Notes: generated by a model not told the origin, from the letters alone. 64,000 nucleotides of DNA from Bin5 sp965261695 (GCA_965261695.1 OZ253474.1:4092001-4156000); one strand, 5' to 3'. Positions 16,577-25,673 are shown, numbered from the stretch's first letter. Translations and numbers: made by a program.

Positions 16577-17868
16577 TGGCGCGAATCTCCCCGACGCGCC
16601 GTTGCAGGGTGCGGCAACCGATTCTCGTCCAGGGGGCCGACCAGCACAAATTCGCCATCCCCTTCGCGGCGGTGATGCAGGAAGCCCTCCTCCCAGAGAA
16701 GCACGTCGCGTACGCCGGTCTGTGCCGCAAAGGCAAAAGCGGAATCGACCGACCGGCCATTGACTTCCAGTTGAACATGCAGCCCGGCCATGCGCATCGT
16801 CTGCACCTGGCTCAGCGCGGCCGCGCTACCTTGGGCCAGAGCGAGCGCGGGCGGACATTGACGCGATCGGGCTGCCGCGTTTGCTTCCCCCTGCCGCTGT
16901 CGCGCCACCAGCAGCCGGTCCACGCCCAATGCCACTCCAACCGCCGGTTGCGAAGGGCCGAAATGGCCCACCAGATCATCGTAACGCCCGCCGCTGCCGA
17001 CAGCCGTGCCAAGTCCCGGCGTCAGCGTCTCGAAGGAGATACCCGTGTAGTAGCCCAGATTGCGAATCTCGGTCAGGTCGATGACCAGATTGTCCAGGAT
17101 GTCATAGCCAACCAGGGCGTCCACGATGTTGCGCAGATTCTGCAGGGCTTCGTGCATCCCCCTGTTCTGGATATGGCGCTCCGCCTGGGAGAGGATGCTG
17201 TCGACATCGCCGCCGACCAATCGGGGCAGCGTTTCGACCGCCTGGCGCTGACCGGTGCGCAGAGGCGTATCGCGCAGGAAGTCGGCCAATAGAGGTTCGC
17301 TCTTGCGTTCCAGCGCCCATTGCAACTGCCGCGCCTGCTCCTGCTTGAGCGCCAGCGCCTCTAGCAGGCTGCTATAATAACCGATATGTCCAAGGATCAG
17401 ACGGTATTCGGTCAGGCCGGCGACCTGCAAACTCGTGGCCGTGAGGGCCAGTATCTCGGCATCGGCCGCGGGCGTCGGCGCGCCGATCAACTCCCCGCCC
17501 ACCTGCCAGAACTCGCGCTGGCGCCCCGCCTGCGGTTCCAGGTAACGGAAGACGCTGCCGCCGTAGCAGAAGCGTTGCGGCATGGGCCAATCGTGCAGCC
17601 GGGCGCCGACCAGCCGCGCCACCGATGTCGTGAACTCCGGTCGGAGGGAAAGCGTGCTGCCATCGCGGTCGAGGAAGCGATACATACCGCTGCGCAACCT
17701 GTCGTCATACTGGGCGCTGAGGGTCGAATCAAACTCGAACATGGGCGGGATCACGTCGCCGTAGCCCCAGCCGCGCAAGTTCTCCATCAGCTGATCAAGG
17801 AGGCTCTGCCGGTCGCGCGCCTCATCCCAGAAATAGTCGGCGACGCCGAAGGGGACCTGTCCGTTCAT
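16573..17868 (-). CDS. hisZ: ATP phosphoribosyltransferase regulatory subunit HisZ
   Basis: A 431-aa paralogue of histidyl-tRNA synthetase that activates short HisG. Class II synthetase-like motifs remain: a motif-2-like region (DRDGSTLSLRPEFTTSVARL), RFCYGGSVFRYLEPQAGRQ and the C-terminal YDDLVGHFG with VGVALGVDRLL. A HisS role is less likely because the next gene is a short-form hisG joined by a 4-base overlap. The first HisS tRNA-acceptor motifs are also weak. The C-terminal 100 residues (LHVQLEVNGRSVDSAFAFA) resemble a reduced anticodon-domain relic. The ATG at 17868 overlaps the TGA of the zinc-ribbon gene upstream. Confidence 0.87.
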   Translation of the reverse strand: MNGQVPFGVADYFWDEARDRQSLLDQLMENLRGWGYGDVIPPMFEFDSTLSAQYDDRLRSGMYRFLDRDGSTLSLRPEFTTSVARLVGARLHDWPMPQRFCYGGSVFRYLEPQAGRQREFWQVGGELIGAPTPAADAEILALTATSLQVAGLTEYRLILGHIGYYSSLLEALALKQEQARQLQWALERKSEPLLADFLRDTPLRTGQRQAVETLPRLVGGDVDSILSQAERHIQNRGMHEALQNLRNIVDALVGYDILDNLVIDLTEIRNLGYYTGISFETLTPGLGTAVGSGGRYDDLVGHFGPSQPAVGVALGVDRLLVARQRQGEANAAARSRQCPPALALAQGSAAALSQVQTMRMAGLHVQLEVNGRSVDSAFAFAAQTGVRDVLLWEEGFLHHRREGDGEFVLVGPLDENRLPHPATARRGDSRQ

Positions 17869-18152
17869 GTGCCCTGCTCGCGTTTTCTCTTCCGGTTGGT
17901 CTGCAAGGCTTGGATCTGTTCCTTCGGTGTGAACGATTCCTTTCTGGCCGCTTCGGCGCTGGCCCCGCTCTGCTCCTGCGGCGTCATACCGCCCAATTTC
18001 CCCACGACCGCCACCTGCGAGACAGCGCGTCGCGTGGCCATGCTCGCGCAGGTCGGGCAGACCGACTGCTGGCCCTCTGCCGCGGCCGCCGTGGGCCAGA
18101 GACGGTCGAACCGGCGCTCACAGTCCTGGCAGACATACTCGTAAATTGGCAT
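17865..18152 (-). CDS. FmdB-family zinc-ribbon protein
   Basis: A 95-aa protein that starts with the FmdB signature MPIYEYVCQDCERRFD and has a second pair in CPTCAS, making a four-Cys zinc site. The rest is Ala-, Lys- and Glu-rich and probably disordered. I chose the ATG at 18152 because the signature begins there; a longer frame adds 29 unlikely residues. The stop overlaps the hisZ start by 4 bases, so it leads the his pair. Its molecular function is unknown in the family. Confidence 0.8.
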   Translation of the reverse strand: MPIYEYVCQDCERRFDRLWPTAAAAEGQQSVCPTCASMATRRAVSQVAVVGKLGGMTPQEQSGASAEAARKESFTPKEQIQALQTNRKRKREQGT

Positions 18153-18900
18153 ATCGGATTCCGTGCTGCCTTGGTTGCTGCCGCCCTCCGGGAGGACGGC
18201 CATGCGCCGACTGCTAACAGTATGCCAAAGGAGGACCAATGATCAAAGGGCAGGCGTTGCCGAAAAACCTCAGATGCATGAATCTAAAGGGTATATTCCA
18301 AAACGCTGTGCCGATGCGATGCCTCTTCTCAGCCGACGTAAGAAAGCCTTTTGCATAGGTATCCAACCACCGCCAGCTATCGTGTGAATCCGCAAATCCC
18401 GCACTACCTGATTCAGACAACGTTTGCCAAAAGCCTGGGCAACTCAAATCTGCCGGGTGCATGCCAGATCATTGTGCGTCAAGTAAAGCCAAGTCGTTGA
18501 AGTGACCGAGGCCAGTTTTGACTGAGCAGAGTCGTGCGGAATGCGGGCAGCGCCAGCGCGCCTCCTTTGCTCTTCTCATTCCCTTCTTCTCGTCTACGCT
18601 CTTTCATCCTCAAGAAAAGTGGGATGCACCCATGCAAGGGAAGCGCCCGTCTGCGCTGAGCAGTTGGGCTGCGCTCTGCGCGCCCGCGCAACACGATTCA
18701 GAGCATCGCCGTCACTCTGAGTACTGAGAACGCACAAAACGTACATATTGGCGTTCGTTGAGACACTGTTGAAGTTCCGGTATCCGCGCCTGGCGCGGGT
18801 GAATCCAAGAATGGGGGCGAAATTTCGGCTGCGTCCGGAGCTTATGGGCCGCTTGCAGGCGACGTGAGGGGCGCGCAGGTCAGGTGGGCCAGTGTAGCAG
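18153..18900. other. intergenic region, no supported gene
   Basis: This lies between the divergent FmdB gene and the repeat array. Short frames exist on both strands, but none has a plausible start site, codon pattern or recognisable motif. I see no tRNA or terminator. Several stretches are AT-richer than the flanking genes. Confidence 0.4.
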
Positions 18901-19130
18901 TTACGAGCGTTTACAAGCAGTTACGAGCGTTTGCGAGCGTTTGCGAGCGTGTTCGAGCGCGCCAGGTCGCGTTTGGTCGCGTTTAGTCGCGTTTAGTCGC
19001 GCCAATTTTTTTTTTTTGTCCGGGCACGTTTGGGCGTGTTCTGTCATATCTTGTCGTATCTTGTCGTCATTTCTCGTCATTTCTCGTCATTTCTCGTCAT
19101 TTCTCGTCATTTCTCGTCATTTCTCGTCCC
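18901..19130. repeat. in-register 10-bp tandem repeat array, three sub-families
   Basis: From 18901 the DNA reads as consecutive 10-mers in one register. Sub-array A is TTACGAGCGT / TTGCGAGCGT (six units, one variant TTACAAGCAG). Sub-array B is GTTTAGTCGC / GTTTGGTCGC (about four units). A 12-base T-run interrupts it, then sub-array C is TTGTCGTATC grading into TTCTCGTCAT (six near-perfect units to 19128). The unit length is close to one helical turn. No spacers, so this is not CRISPR. Function unknown. Confidence 0.85.
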
Positions 19131-19668
19131 AAAATATTTTTTTTCGGGTATGGCGGGCAACGGGCGGTTGCGGCACCGGCTGGGCAGGGAGGGCAGCAGT
19201 TTGCTGCGCATGGTTGCCGCGCCGGGGGCAGGATGTGAAAAATGACATGACACTCACTCTAAGCTGGCCTACAGTTGCGGCAGGGCCGCGGCTGCGATCG
19301 TTTATGTTCAGCACAATTGTACTGCAAAATCGGGGGGTTTGCAGTTGCTGGAAATTCCAGGGTGCATCTCAGAATGGGGGTGGGTTGCTGAGATGCTCTG
19401 AAGGAGCAGGATGCTCAGCAGTTGTCTGCACTGTGGTTGATGCAGTCAGTATGATGGATACAGTTGACGGCTGCGGCTCCGGCGGCGACTTCATTCACGA
19501 GAATCAGCTGAACTGCGGTTCGATTGTGCCGACAGGCGACCTGCACCCGCCACCTCCTGGAGCAGTTCTTCAACAGGCGCGGGAACCGAAACTGGCTACG
19601 GGCGAGAGGCCCGCGATCCCAGGGACACGTTCCCCAAAATTTGGGAGGCACCCAATCTGCAACCCATT

Positions 19669-19697
19669 TTGACAACCTCCATGTCAGACGTTATACT
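19669..19697 (+). promoter_or_regulatory. sigma70-like promoter of the B12 operon
   Basis: TTGACA (19669-19674, perfect) and TATACT (19692-19697, five of six) are separated by 17 bases. Transcription would begin near 19704, just before the cobalamin riboswitch. Confidence 0.75.
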
Positions 19698-19721
19698 GTG
19701 GGGCACAACCGAATATGGAAC

Positions 19722-19960
19722 GCTAGAGGTGCCCATGGTCCGGATGCCAGGGCCGAAAAGGCGAAGCCGGTGAGAGTCCGGCGCTGTCCCGCAACTGTAA
19801 GGGAAATCTACCTTGCCCGCCCCTTCATGAATGAAGGGAATCTCGCATAAGAGAAGCAGGCAGGTAAATTCCCAAGCCAGGTCGACCGCCTCTGTCGTGC
19901 TCTTGAAACATCTCGTGGATTGGGTGACGGAGTGACGCCTGCTGGTCTGGGGCAAGACTT
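19722..19960 (+). ncRNA. cobalamin riboswitch
   Basis: The conserved core is clear. GCCGGTGAGAGTCCGGC is followed by GCTGTCCCGCAACTGTAA (the B12 box, ending at 19800), and after a variable arm by AAGCCAGGTCGACC at 19874-19887. The variable arm holds a hairpin (CCCTTCATGAATGAAGGG, 19820-19837). These elements match adenosylcobalamin-type riboswitches. It sits between a promoter and a hairpin that precedes the btuF-cobS-cobU-btuC-btuD-pduO genes, so cobalamin should lower their expression. Exact ends are estimated. Confidence 0.93.
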
Positions 19961-19967
19961 TACCGAT

Positions 19968-19997
19968 AACGTCCGATCTCGAATGAGATCGGACGTT
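19968..19997 (+). terminator. hairpin expression platform of the cobalamin riboswitch
   Basis: AACGTCCGATCTC and GAGATCGGACGTT form a perfect 13-bp stem with a GAAT loop. The following bases (TTCAGTTTCTG) are only moderately U-rich. It may be an intrinsic terminator or a structure controlling access further down; the ATG is 73 bases away, which favours termination. Confidence 0.65.
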
Positions 19998-20070
19998 TCA
20001 GTTTCTGTGGCTGTTTCAAGCAGCGCGGCAAGGGCTCAAATCCTATGCACTCACGATTGAAGGGAGACTG

Positions 20071-21312
20071 ATGCGAACCGTGCCAACCTGTTGTCTTGTC
20101 GTCTTGCTGCTGATTCTCAGCGGATGCGTTGCGCCGCCAACGATGGATGTGTCACCGCCGGATACGACCGCCGCAACCGATTCCGCGCCGGCGTTATCTC
20201 CGGCGGCCAATCTGCGTGACGGCTGTGTCGATTCGTTCGACCCGTCGATCGACTATTTCCCGGACAAGCTGTCGGTGGCATACGCGACCGGCTTCGATGT
20301 GGAATATCACAACAACTATAAGGTCGTAACCGTCACCAATCCGTGGCAAGGCGCGCAGGAGAACTTTCGCTATCTGCTCGTTCAGTGCGGCACGCCGGCC
20401 CCGCAAAACATAGACGGCGCTGTGATCGAAGTGCCGGCCGACAATATAATTGCCATGTCCACCACCTATCTGCCGACCCTCCAAAGCCTGGGCCTGATTG
20501 ACCGGTTGACCGGCATCGACAGCTATATGTGGACAACCAACGCGGCCGTGCGGGCGCGCATCGCCGACGGCGAGATCGCGGAGATCGGCGGCGGCGCGGC
20601 GGTCAACGTCGAACTGACCCTCGATCTGGACCCGGCGCTGGTGATGACCTACGGGACCGGTTTCGCCGACTACGACACGCATCCCGTCCTGCTGGAGGCG
20701 GGTATCCCGGTGGCGCTCAACGGTGACTTTGTGGAACAAGACCCGCTCGGCCGCGCAGAGTGGATGAAGTTCATCGCGCTGTTCTTCAATCGTGAAGCAG
20801 ACGCCGCAACCCAGTTTGACGAAATCGCCGCGCAGTATCAGCAGGTAGCTGAGCTGACCGCAACGCTGTCGGAGCGGCCCACGGTTCTGCTGGGAAGCGT
20901 CTATAACGGGACCTGGTACGTAGCCGGCGGCAACAGCTACATGGCCACAATGTTGGCCGATGCCGGCGCTGCTTATCTTTGGGCGGGCGAAGGGGACGTG
21001 GGGGCGCTGCCGCTGGACTTTGAGTCGGTTTATGCCGTCGCGGCCGATGTCGATTTCTGGCTTAACCCGGACAGCTCCTTCTGGTTCAGCGTGGAAGATG
21101 TGCTCGCCAGCGACCCCCGCTATGCCGATTTCGCGCCGCTGAAAAGTGGACGCCTATTCAACAACAATGCCGAAGTGAACGAGAACGGGGGCAACGCCTA
21201 CTATGAAGAGGGCGCGGCCCACCCGGAGAAAGTGCTCAAAGACCTGGTGAAGATTCTGCATCCGCACCTCTTGCCGGACCACGAACTCCGGTTTTTCCGC
21301 CAGATTCAGTGA
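20071..21312 (+). CDS. cobalamin ABC transporter substrate-binding lipoprotein (BtuF-like)
   Basis: A 413-aa exported protein with a lipoprotein signal (hydrophobic CLVVLLLILSGC, lipobox LSGC with Cys near residue 19) and a Thr/Ala/Pro-rich linker. The fold is the class III (BtuF/FhuD) binding type with two lobes. The segments IAMSTTYLPTLQSLGLIDRLTGI and LDPALVMTYGTGF match the domain's hallmark strand-helix units. It captures the corrinoid outside the cell for BtuCD. Control by the cobalamin riboswitch and adjacency to cob genes support B12 rather than iron-siderophore as substrate. It leads the operon, with ATG at 20071 behind GAAGGGAGA. Confidence 0.85.
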   Translation: MRTVPTCCLVVLLLILSGCVAPPTMDVSPPDTTAATDSAPALSPAANLRDGCVDSFDPSIDYFPDKLSVAYATGFDVEYHNNYKVVTVTNPWQGAQENFRYLLVQCGTPAPQNIDGAVIEVPADNIIAMSTTYLPTLQSLGLIDRLTGIDSYMWTTNAAVRARIADGEIAEIGGGAAVNVELTLDLDPALVMTYGTGFADYDTHPVLLEAGIPVALNGDFVEQDPLGRAEWMKFIALFFNREADAATQFDEIAAQYQQVAELTATLSERPTVLLGSVYNGTWYVAGGNSYMATMLADAGAAYLWAGEGDVGALPLDFESVYAVAADVDFWLNPDSSFWFSVEDVLASDPRYADFAPLKSGRLFNNNAEVNENGGNAYYEEGAAHPEKVLKDLVKILHPHLLPDHELRFFRQIQ

Positions 21313-21378
21313 TCTGGACTTGGCGAGGTCGGCAAGGAGCAGGATGCGCAGGCGCCTAAGGGGAGCCACATTCGCACA

Positions 21379-22137
21379 GTGAAAGGCATACTGACCGGCA
21401 TTGCGGTGGCTCTCCAGTTCCTGACAATTGTGACGCCGACCCTGCGCCGCCCGGTAACGCCCGACGAGTTGGGGAGATCGGTCGCGTTCTTCCCGCTTGT
21501 CGGCCTGCTGATCGGGCTGCTACTGTACGGGCTGCATCGGCTCCTGTACGCCGCGTTTCCGTCAACCATCCTGGCGGCGATTCTGCTTGGCGTCTGGATT
21601 CTGTGCAGCGGCGCGCTCCACTTTGACGGCTTCGTGGATGCGGTGGACGGGTTGCTGGGCGGGCGCACGCCGGGGGCCCGCCTGCGTATTCTGCGCGATG
21701 AGCGCGTGGGCGCTTTCGCGGTCGCCGCCGCCGGAACGTTGCTGCTGCTGAAGTTCGCCGCGCTGGCGGCTGTTGGGGCGGCGCCAGCCGCTCTCATCGT
21801 TGCGCCGCTACTGGGTCGCTGGGTGATGAGCGTGGCCGTTGCGCTCTTCCCTTATGCCCGCGCCGAAGGGTTGGGCCGGGCGATGAATGACAGCGCCGGT
21901 TGGCCCCGGGTCGCTGGCGCGTCGGCGATTTGCGTGGCCGCGCTCGGCGTCCTGGCTCCGTCTGTGGGCATAGCGGCCACCGGTGCGGCTGTCGTTGCGG
22001 TCGGCCTCATCACGTGGCTGCTGATCCGCTTCACGCTGGCGCGTATCCCGGGGCTGACCGGCGACATCTACGGCGCTCTGTGTGAAGTGGGAGAGACCGT
22101 CTGCCTGGTGACGCTGGCAGCGCACTGGCCGACGTAG
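21379..22137 (+). CDS. cobS: adenosylcobinamide-GDP ribazoletransferase CobS
   Basis: A 252-aa integral membrane enzyme with about six hydrophobic segments that joins adenosylcobinamide-GDP and alpha-ribazole to give adenosylcobalamin. The family motif is visible in GALHFDGFVDAVDGLLGG (about residues 74-91), where acidic residues bind the metal. RILRDERVGAFAV and LLGRWVMSV follow, as in CobS. The start is GTG at 21379 and gives the usual N-terminus (AVALQFLTIVTP). It lies between btuF and cobU, consistent with corrinoid salvage rather than de novo ring synthesis, since no cbi genes are present here. Confidence 0.93.
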   Translation: MKGILTGIAVALQFLTIVTPTLRRPVTPDELGRSVAFFPLVGLLIGLLLYGLHRLLYAAFPSTILAAILLGVWILCSGALHFDGFVDAVDGLLGGRTPGARLRILRDERVGAFAVAAAGTLLLLKFAALAAVGAAPAALIVAPLLGRWVMSVAVALFPYARAEGLGRAMNDSAGWPRVAGASAICVAALGVLAPSVGIAATGAAVVAVGLITWLLIRFTLARIPGLTGDIYGALCEVGETVCLVTLAAHWPT

Positions 22138-22162
22138 GGCACGGTGAACAGGACGGGAATTC

Positions 22163-22780
22163 GTGGGAAAACTGACATTGCTTCTCGGCGGCGCGCGCAG
22201 CGGAAAGAGCGCCGCAGCCGTGCGAATGGCGCAGGAAAATCGGAATGGCCAGGTGCTATACGTGGCGACCGCCGAATCCGGCGATGACGAGATGCGATTT
22301 CGCATAGACAAACACAGAGCCGAACGACCGGCTGGCTGGCAGACACTGGAAGCACAATACAATGTCGGCCAGGCGATCCGCCGGCAGCCGGGCAGATACG
22401 CGACCATCATCGTGGACTGCATCACCCTGCTGGTCTCGAATCTGCTGGTTGACCGCCCCGACCCCTATGCCGATGCCGTGCAGACCGATGTCGTGCAGGA
22501 GATCGCAGAGATCGTCCAGGCTGCCAAGACGATGCCGGGCGACAGCCATACGATCGTCGTTTCCAACGAAGTGGGCGCCGGCCTGGCTCCGCTCACACCC
22601 TTGGGCCGCGCCTATCGCGACCTGCTTGGTCAGGCGAATCAGACGTTGGCCGCAGCCGCCGAGACAGCCGTCCTGATAGTGGCCGGACTTCCCGTCGTTT
22701 TGAAGAGTGATGAATCGGGGCGCAAAGGCATCGCCCGCATGGAGACAAGCGCGCACGGGGGCACAGAGAGCGATGAGTAG
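22163..22780 (+). CDS. cobU: adenosylcobinamide kinase / guanylyltransferase CobU
   Basis: A 205-aa bifunctional enzyme that phosphorylates adenosylcobinamide and adds GMP, feeding CobS. The P-loop GGARSGKSAAA is at residues 9-19. The following segments VLYVATAES, RIDKHRAERPAGW and VDCITLLVSNLL carry the conserved His and Asp residues of the family. NEVGAGLAPLTPLGRAYRDLLGQANQ is the C-terminal signature. The start is GTG at 22163 behind AGGACGGGAA. Its end overlaps the btuC start by 8 bases. Confidence 0.93.
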   Translation: MGKLTLLLGGARSGKSAAAVRMAQENRNGQVLYVATAESGDDEMRFRIDKHRAERPAGWQTLEAQYNVGQAIRRQPGRYATIIVDCITLLVSNLLVDRPDPYADAVQTDVVQEIAEIVQAAKTMPGDSHTIVVSNEVGAGLAPLTPLGRAYRDLLGQANQTLAAAAETAVLIVAGLPVVLKSDESGRKGIARMETSAHGGTESDE

Positions 22781-23897
22781 AGGAAATGTCCCCCTGGCGA
22801 CGCCCAATTTTGACGCGCATACCGAACTGTCGCGCGGCGTTGCCCTGGGGCCGGGTTTGCTACTATTGGGATTGGCGGTTGTCGCCCTGGCCGCTTTTTT
22901 GCTGAGTCTGGCGGTCGGCTCCGTTCGCATCCCAATCGACGAAATTTTCGCGGTGCTGCTGGGGGGAGATGCCTCAAAACCGGCCTGGTCGACGATCGTG
23001 CTCAAGTTTCGTCTGCCCAAGGCGCTGACGGCGATGCTGGCGGGCGCGGCGCTGTCGGTCAGCGGGTTGCAGATGCAGACGCTTTTCCGCAACCCGCTCG
23101 CCGGGCCGTTTGTACTGGGGATTAGCTCCGGCGCCAGCCTGGGCGTGGCCCTGACCGTGCTCCTGGCCGGTGTCGCCGTGGGCCTGGGCGGCAGCACAAC
23201 GCTCTTGGCGGGCATCAGTATGGCTGGGGATACCAGCCTTGCCCTGTCTGCGATTCTCGGCTCCGGTCTGGTGTTGCTGCTTGTGATGTCTGTGGCCCGC
23301 AGAGTGCAGAGCGGCATGACGCTGCTGATCCTGGGGCTTATGTTCGGCTATACGACCAGCGCGCTGGTGAGCGTTCTCCTCTATTTCAGTGTCGTTGAGC
23401 GCATCCAGGCCTACATCTCGTGGACATTCGGCTCCTTCGGCGGCGTAACCTGGCAGCAGCTTCGGGTGATGGCGCCGGCGATACTGCTGGGCCTGGCTGG
23501 CGGGCATCTGCTGATGAAACCACTCAACGCGCTTCTGCTGGGCGAGACCTATGCCCTTTCTCTGGGTCTGAATGTGCGCCGCGTTCGGCTGGGAATAATC
23601 GGCTCGTCCGCGCTGCTGGCCGGTGTCGTTACCGCCTTTTGCGGACCGATCGGCTTCCTGGGCATCGCCGTTCCCCACCTGTGCCGCAGCCTCTTGCATA
23701 CGTCGGATCACCGGTTGCTGCTGCCGGCCGTCTCTTTCATGGGCGCGATCTTGGCGCTGGGAGCCGATATTGTCGCCGGGTTGCCGGGCAGTCAACTGAC
23801 CTTGCCATTGAACGCGGTGACTGCGCTGCTGGGCGCGCCGGTCGTGATCTGGGTGATCCTGCGTCAGGGCAACCTGCGGCAGGCGTTTGCCGGGTGA
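22773..23897 (+). CDS. cobalamin ABC transporter permease (BtuC/FecCD family)
   Basis: A 374-aa permease with about ten transmembrane helices of the FecCD family. Hallmarks are FRLPKALTAMLAGAALSVSG, MQTLFRNPLAGPFVLGISSGA, ISWTFGSFGGVTW and the coupling region FCGPIGFLGIAVPHLCR. I chose the ATG at 22773, inside the last codons of cobU, because it gives normal family spacing. The stop overlaps the next ATG as TGATG, so btuC and btuD are translationally coupled. An insert of about 20 residues near GGSTTLLAGISMAG separates helices. Confidence 0.88.
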   Translation: MSRGNVPLATPNFDAHTELSRGVALGPGLLLLGLAVVALAAFLLSLAVGSVRIPIDEIFAVLLGGDASKPAWSTIVLKFRLPKALTAMLAGAALSVSGLQMQTLFRNPLAGPFVLGISSGASLGVALTVLLAGVAVGLGGSTTLLAGISMAGDTSLALSAILGSGLVLLLVMSVARRVQSGMTLLILGLMFGYTTSALVSVLLYFSVVERIQAYISWTFGSFGGVTWQQLRVMAPAILLGLAGGHLLMKPLNALLLGETYALSLGLNVRRVRLGIIGSSALLAGVVTAFCGPIGFLGIAVPHLCRSLLHTSDHRLLLPAVSFMGAILALGADIVAGLPGSQLTLPLNAVTALLGAPVVIWVILRQGNLRQAFAG

Positions 23898-25147
23898 TGG
23901 GGGTAGACATGATGAACGATGGGATAGTCCTGCGAACCGATGCACTCTCGATTGGCTATCGCCGCTCCCGCAAAAATGTCGTTGTTATTGCCAGTGAGTT
24001 GAGTTTTGCGCTGCGACCGGGGGAGCTTGTCTGCCTGCTGGGGCCAAACGGCGCCGGGAAGTCAACGCTCATGCGCACGCTGGCGCGGCTGCAACCCGCT
24101 CTGTCCGGGCAAATCTGGCTGGGTGACCGGCCCCTGGACGAACTGCGGCCCGGCCAACTGGCCCGCCGACTAAGCGTCGTGCTGACTGATCGGGTGGACG
24201 TAGGCGCGATGTCCGGCTACGGGTTGGTGAGCCTGGGACGCCATCCCTACACCGGCTGGACCGGAACACTGAGCGAGGGGGATCAGCGCATTGTGAAATG
24301 GGCGCTGCACGCGGTCCATGCACAGGAACTGGCCGACCGCCTGATCGTCGAGATGAGCGATGGCGAACGCCAGAAGATCCTCATCGCCCGCGCGCTGGCC
24401 CAGGAGCCGCGCGTCATGCTGCTGGACGAGCCGACCGCTTTCCTCGACCTGCCCCGCCGCGTGGAGGTAATGGACCTGTTGCGGCGGCTGGCGCAGGAGA
24501 ACCAACAGGCGATTCTGCTCTCCACGCACGATCTGGACCTGGCGCTGCGCAACGCCGACCGGCTGTGGCTGCTCTCTTCGGATGGGGCGCTCTATGAAGG
24601 CGCGCCCGAGGACCTGATCCTCAACGGCGCCTTTGAACGCGTCTTCTCCGCCGAAGGGGTGACATTCGACCGCGATCGCGGCTCCTTTCACACGCGCGAG
24701 GAGACCTGCGGACGGCTGCTGTTGCGCGGGGACGGCGTCGCAGCTTTGTGGACGCGACGCGCCCTGGAACGTATCGGCTATGCGGTGGAGGAGGTTGCGC
24801 CTGGAGGCCGCAGTCTGACCCGCCAGAAGATGAGCGAACCATCGACCCCGAATAAGGCCGACAACGCGCAAAACGAAGGTCATAATACGCAAGACATATC
24901 CCAATCCGCGGGCAGGCGAGCAGACCCGTGCGGCGACGCTGCGGCAGAGATCGCTCCCAATCGAAAAGCCGCGCCCGCTACGGTCTCAGTGCGGTTGCTG
25001 GACGGCAAGCCGAGTTACATGCTGGACATTGCCGGCCGCGAGGATACATTCGCCTCGTTGGACGCTCTCACAACATTTTTGCGCCGCAATGGCGCCGGAG
25101 GAGAAACTGATGCCAAGGCTGACCAAAATTTATACGCGCGGCGGTGA
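23897..25147 (+). CDS. cobalamin ABC transporter ATP-binding protein (BtuD-like) with C-terminal extension
   Basis: A 416-aa protein whose first 255 residues are a FepC/BtuD-type ATPase. It has Walker A LLGPNGAGKST (about 40-50), a shortened signature MSDGERQK in place of LSGGERQ, Walker B VMLLDEPTAFLD and the switch His in LLSTHDLDLAL. The remaining 150 residues (LLLRGDGVAALWTRRALERIGY and a Ser/Asn/Ala-rich linker, then VSVRLLDGKPSYML) are not part of a standard ATPase and could be a regulatory domain. ATG 23897 overlaps the btuC stop as TGATG; in-frame ATGs at 23909 and 23912 are alternatives. Its 3' end overlaps pduO by 38 bases. Confidence 0.85.
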   Translation: MGVDMMNDGIVLRTDALSIGYRRSRKNVVVIASELSFALRPGELVCLLGPNGAGKSTLMRTLARLQPALSGQIWLGDRPLDELRPGQLARRLSVVLTDRVDVGAMSGYGLVSLGRHPYTGWTGTLSEGDQRIVKWALHAVHAQELADRLIVEMSDGERQKILIARALAQEPRVMLLDEPTAFLDLPRRVEVMDLLRRLAQENQQAILLSTHDLDLALRNADRLWLLSSDGALYEGAPEDLILNGAFERVFSAEGVTFDRDRGSFHTREETCGRLLLRGDGVAALWTRRALERIGYAVEEVAPGGRSLTRQKMSEPSTPNKADNAQNEGHNTQDISQSAGRRADPCGDAAAEIAPNRKAAPATVSVRLLDGKPSYMLDIAGREDTFASLDALTTFLRRNGAGGETDAKADQNLYARR

Positions 25148-25673
25148 CAACGGGACAACCGCTCTGGGCGGCGGGCAGCGCGTCGCTAAAGACAACATGC
25201 GCGTCCAGGTTTACGGAACGGTCGACGAATTGAATTCGCAGATCGGTGTCGCGCTGGCCGTCGGCCTATGCGAGCGGCTGCAAGGCACGCTGAGCGAAAT
25301 CCAGAACGAACTGTTCCATCTCGGCTCGGACCTGTGCTTCCGGGAAGAGGACAAGGCGCGCTATACGCCGCCGCAGATCGAGCAGCGCCATGTGGATAGG
25401 CTGGAGGCCCTGATCGACGAACTGACGCCGATCGTCGGCGTATTGGAAAACTTCATCCTGCCAGGCGGCTCGCTCGGCGCATCCCACCTGCACGTCGCGC
25501 GTACCGTTTGCCGCCGGGCCGAGCGGGAGGCCACCTCGCTGGCCAATGTGGAGACAATGAATTGGCTGGTGATACGCTATCTGAATCGCCTGTCCGATGC
25601 GCTTTTTGTAGTGGCCCGCTTCGAGAACTGTCAGCAAGGCGTGGCAGAGCCTCTCTGGGATCCGGCGGCCTAG
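25110..25673 (+). CDS. pduO: PduO-type ATP:cob(I)alamin adenosyltransferase
   Basis: A 187-aa enzyme that transfers the adenosyl group of ATP to cob(I)alamin. The N-terminal ATP-binding signature KIYTRGGDNGTTALGGG is at residues 5-21. VYGTVDELNSQIG and the C-terminal catalytic RTVCRRAERE plus YLNRLSDALFVVAR with the conserved Arg and Asn/Asp pattern confirm the PduO/MMAB family, not the unrelated CobA family. ATG 25110 is chosen because the family N-terminus MPRLTKIYTR begins there. It overlaps the end of the ATPase gene. It adenosylates imported corrinoid before CobU/CobS action. Confidence 0.93.
   Translation: MPRLTKIYTRGGDNGTTALGGGQRVAKDNMRVQVYGTVDELNSQIGVALAVGLCERLQGTLSEIQNELFHLGSDLCFREEDKARYTPPQIEQRHVDRLEALIDELTPIVGVLENFILPGGSLGASHLHVARTVCRRAEREATSLANVETMNWLVIRYLNRLSDALFVVARFENCQQGVAEPLWDPAA

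Noticed and set aside
18901..19130. CRISPR array
   Set aside because: Units are 10 bp and contiguous, with no unique spacers and no cas genes in the window.
18884..19672. A 262-aa plus-strand frame across the repeat array, and a 71-aa frame in it
   Set aside because: Its first part is translated 10-bp repeats (IS-RHFSS-like periodic peptide) and the rest has no codon pattern or ribosome site.
23420..23896. An N-terminal extension of the B12 ATPase frame into btuC
   Set aside because: It overlaps conserved FecCD permease sequence in another frame; TGATG at 23895-23899 marks the start.
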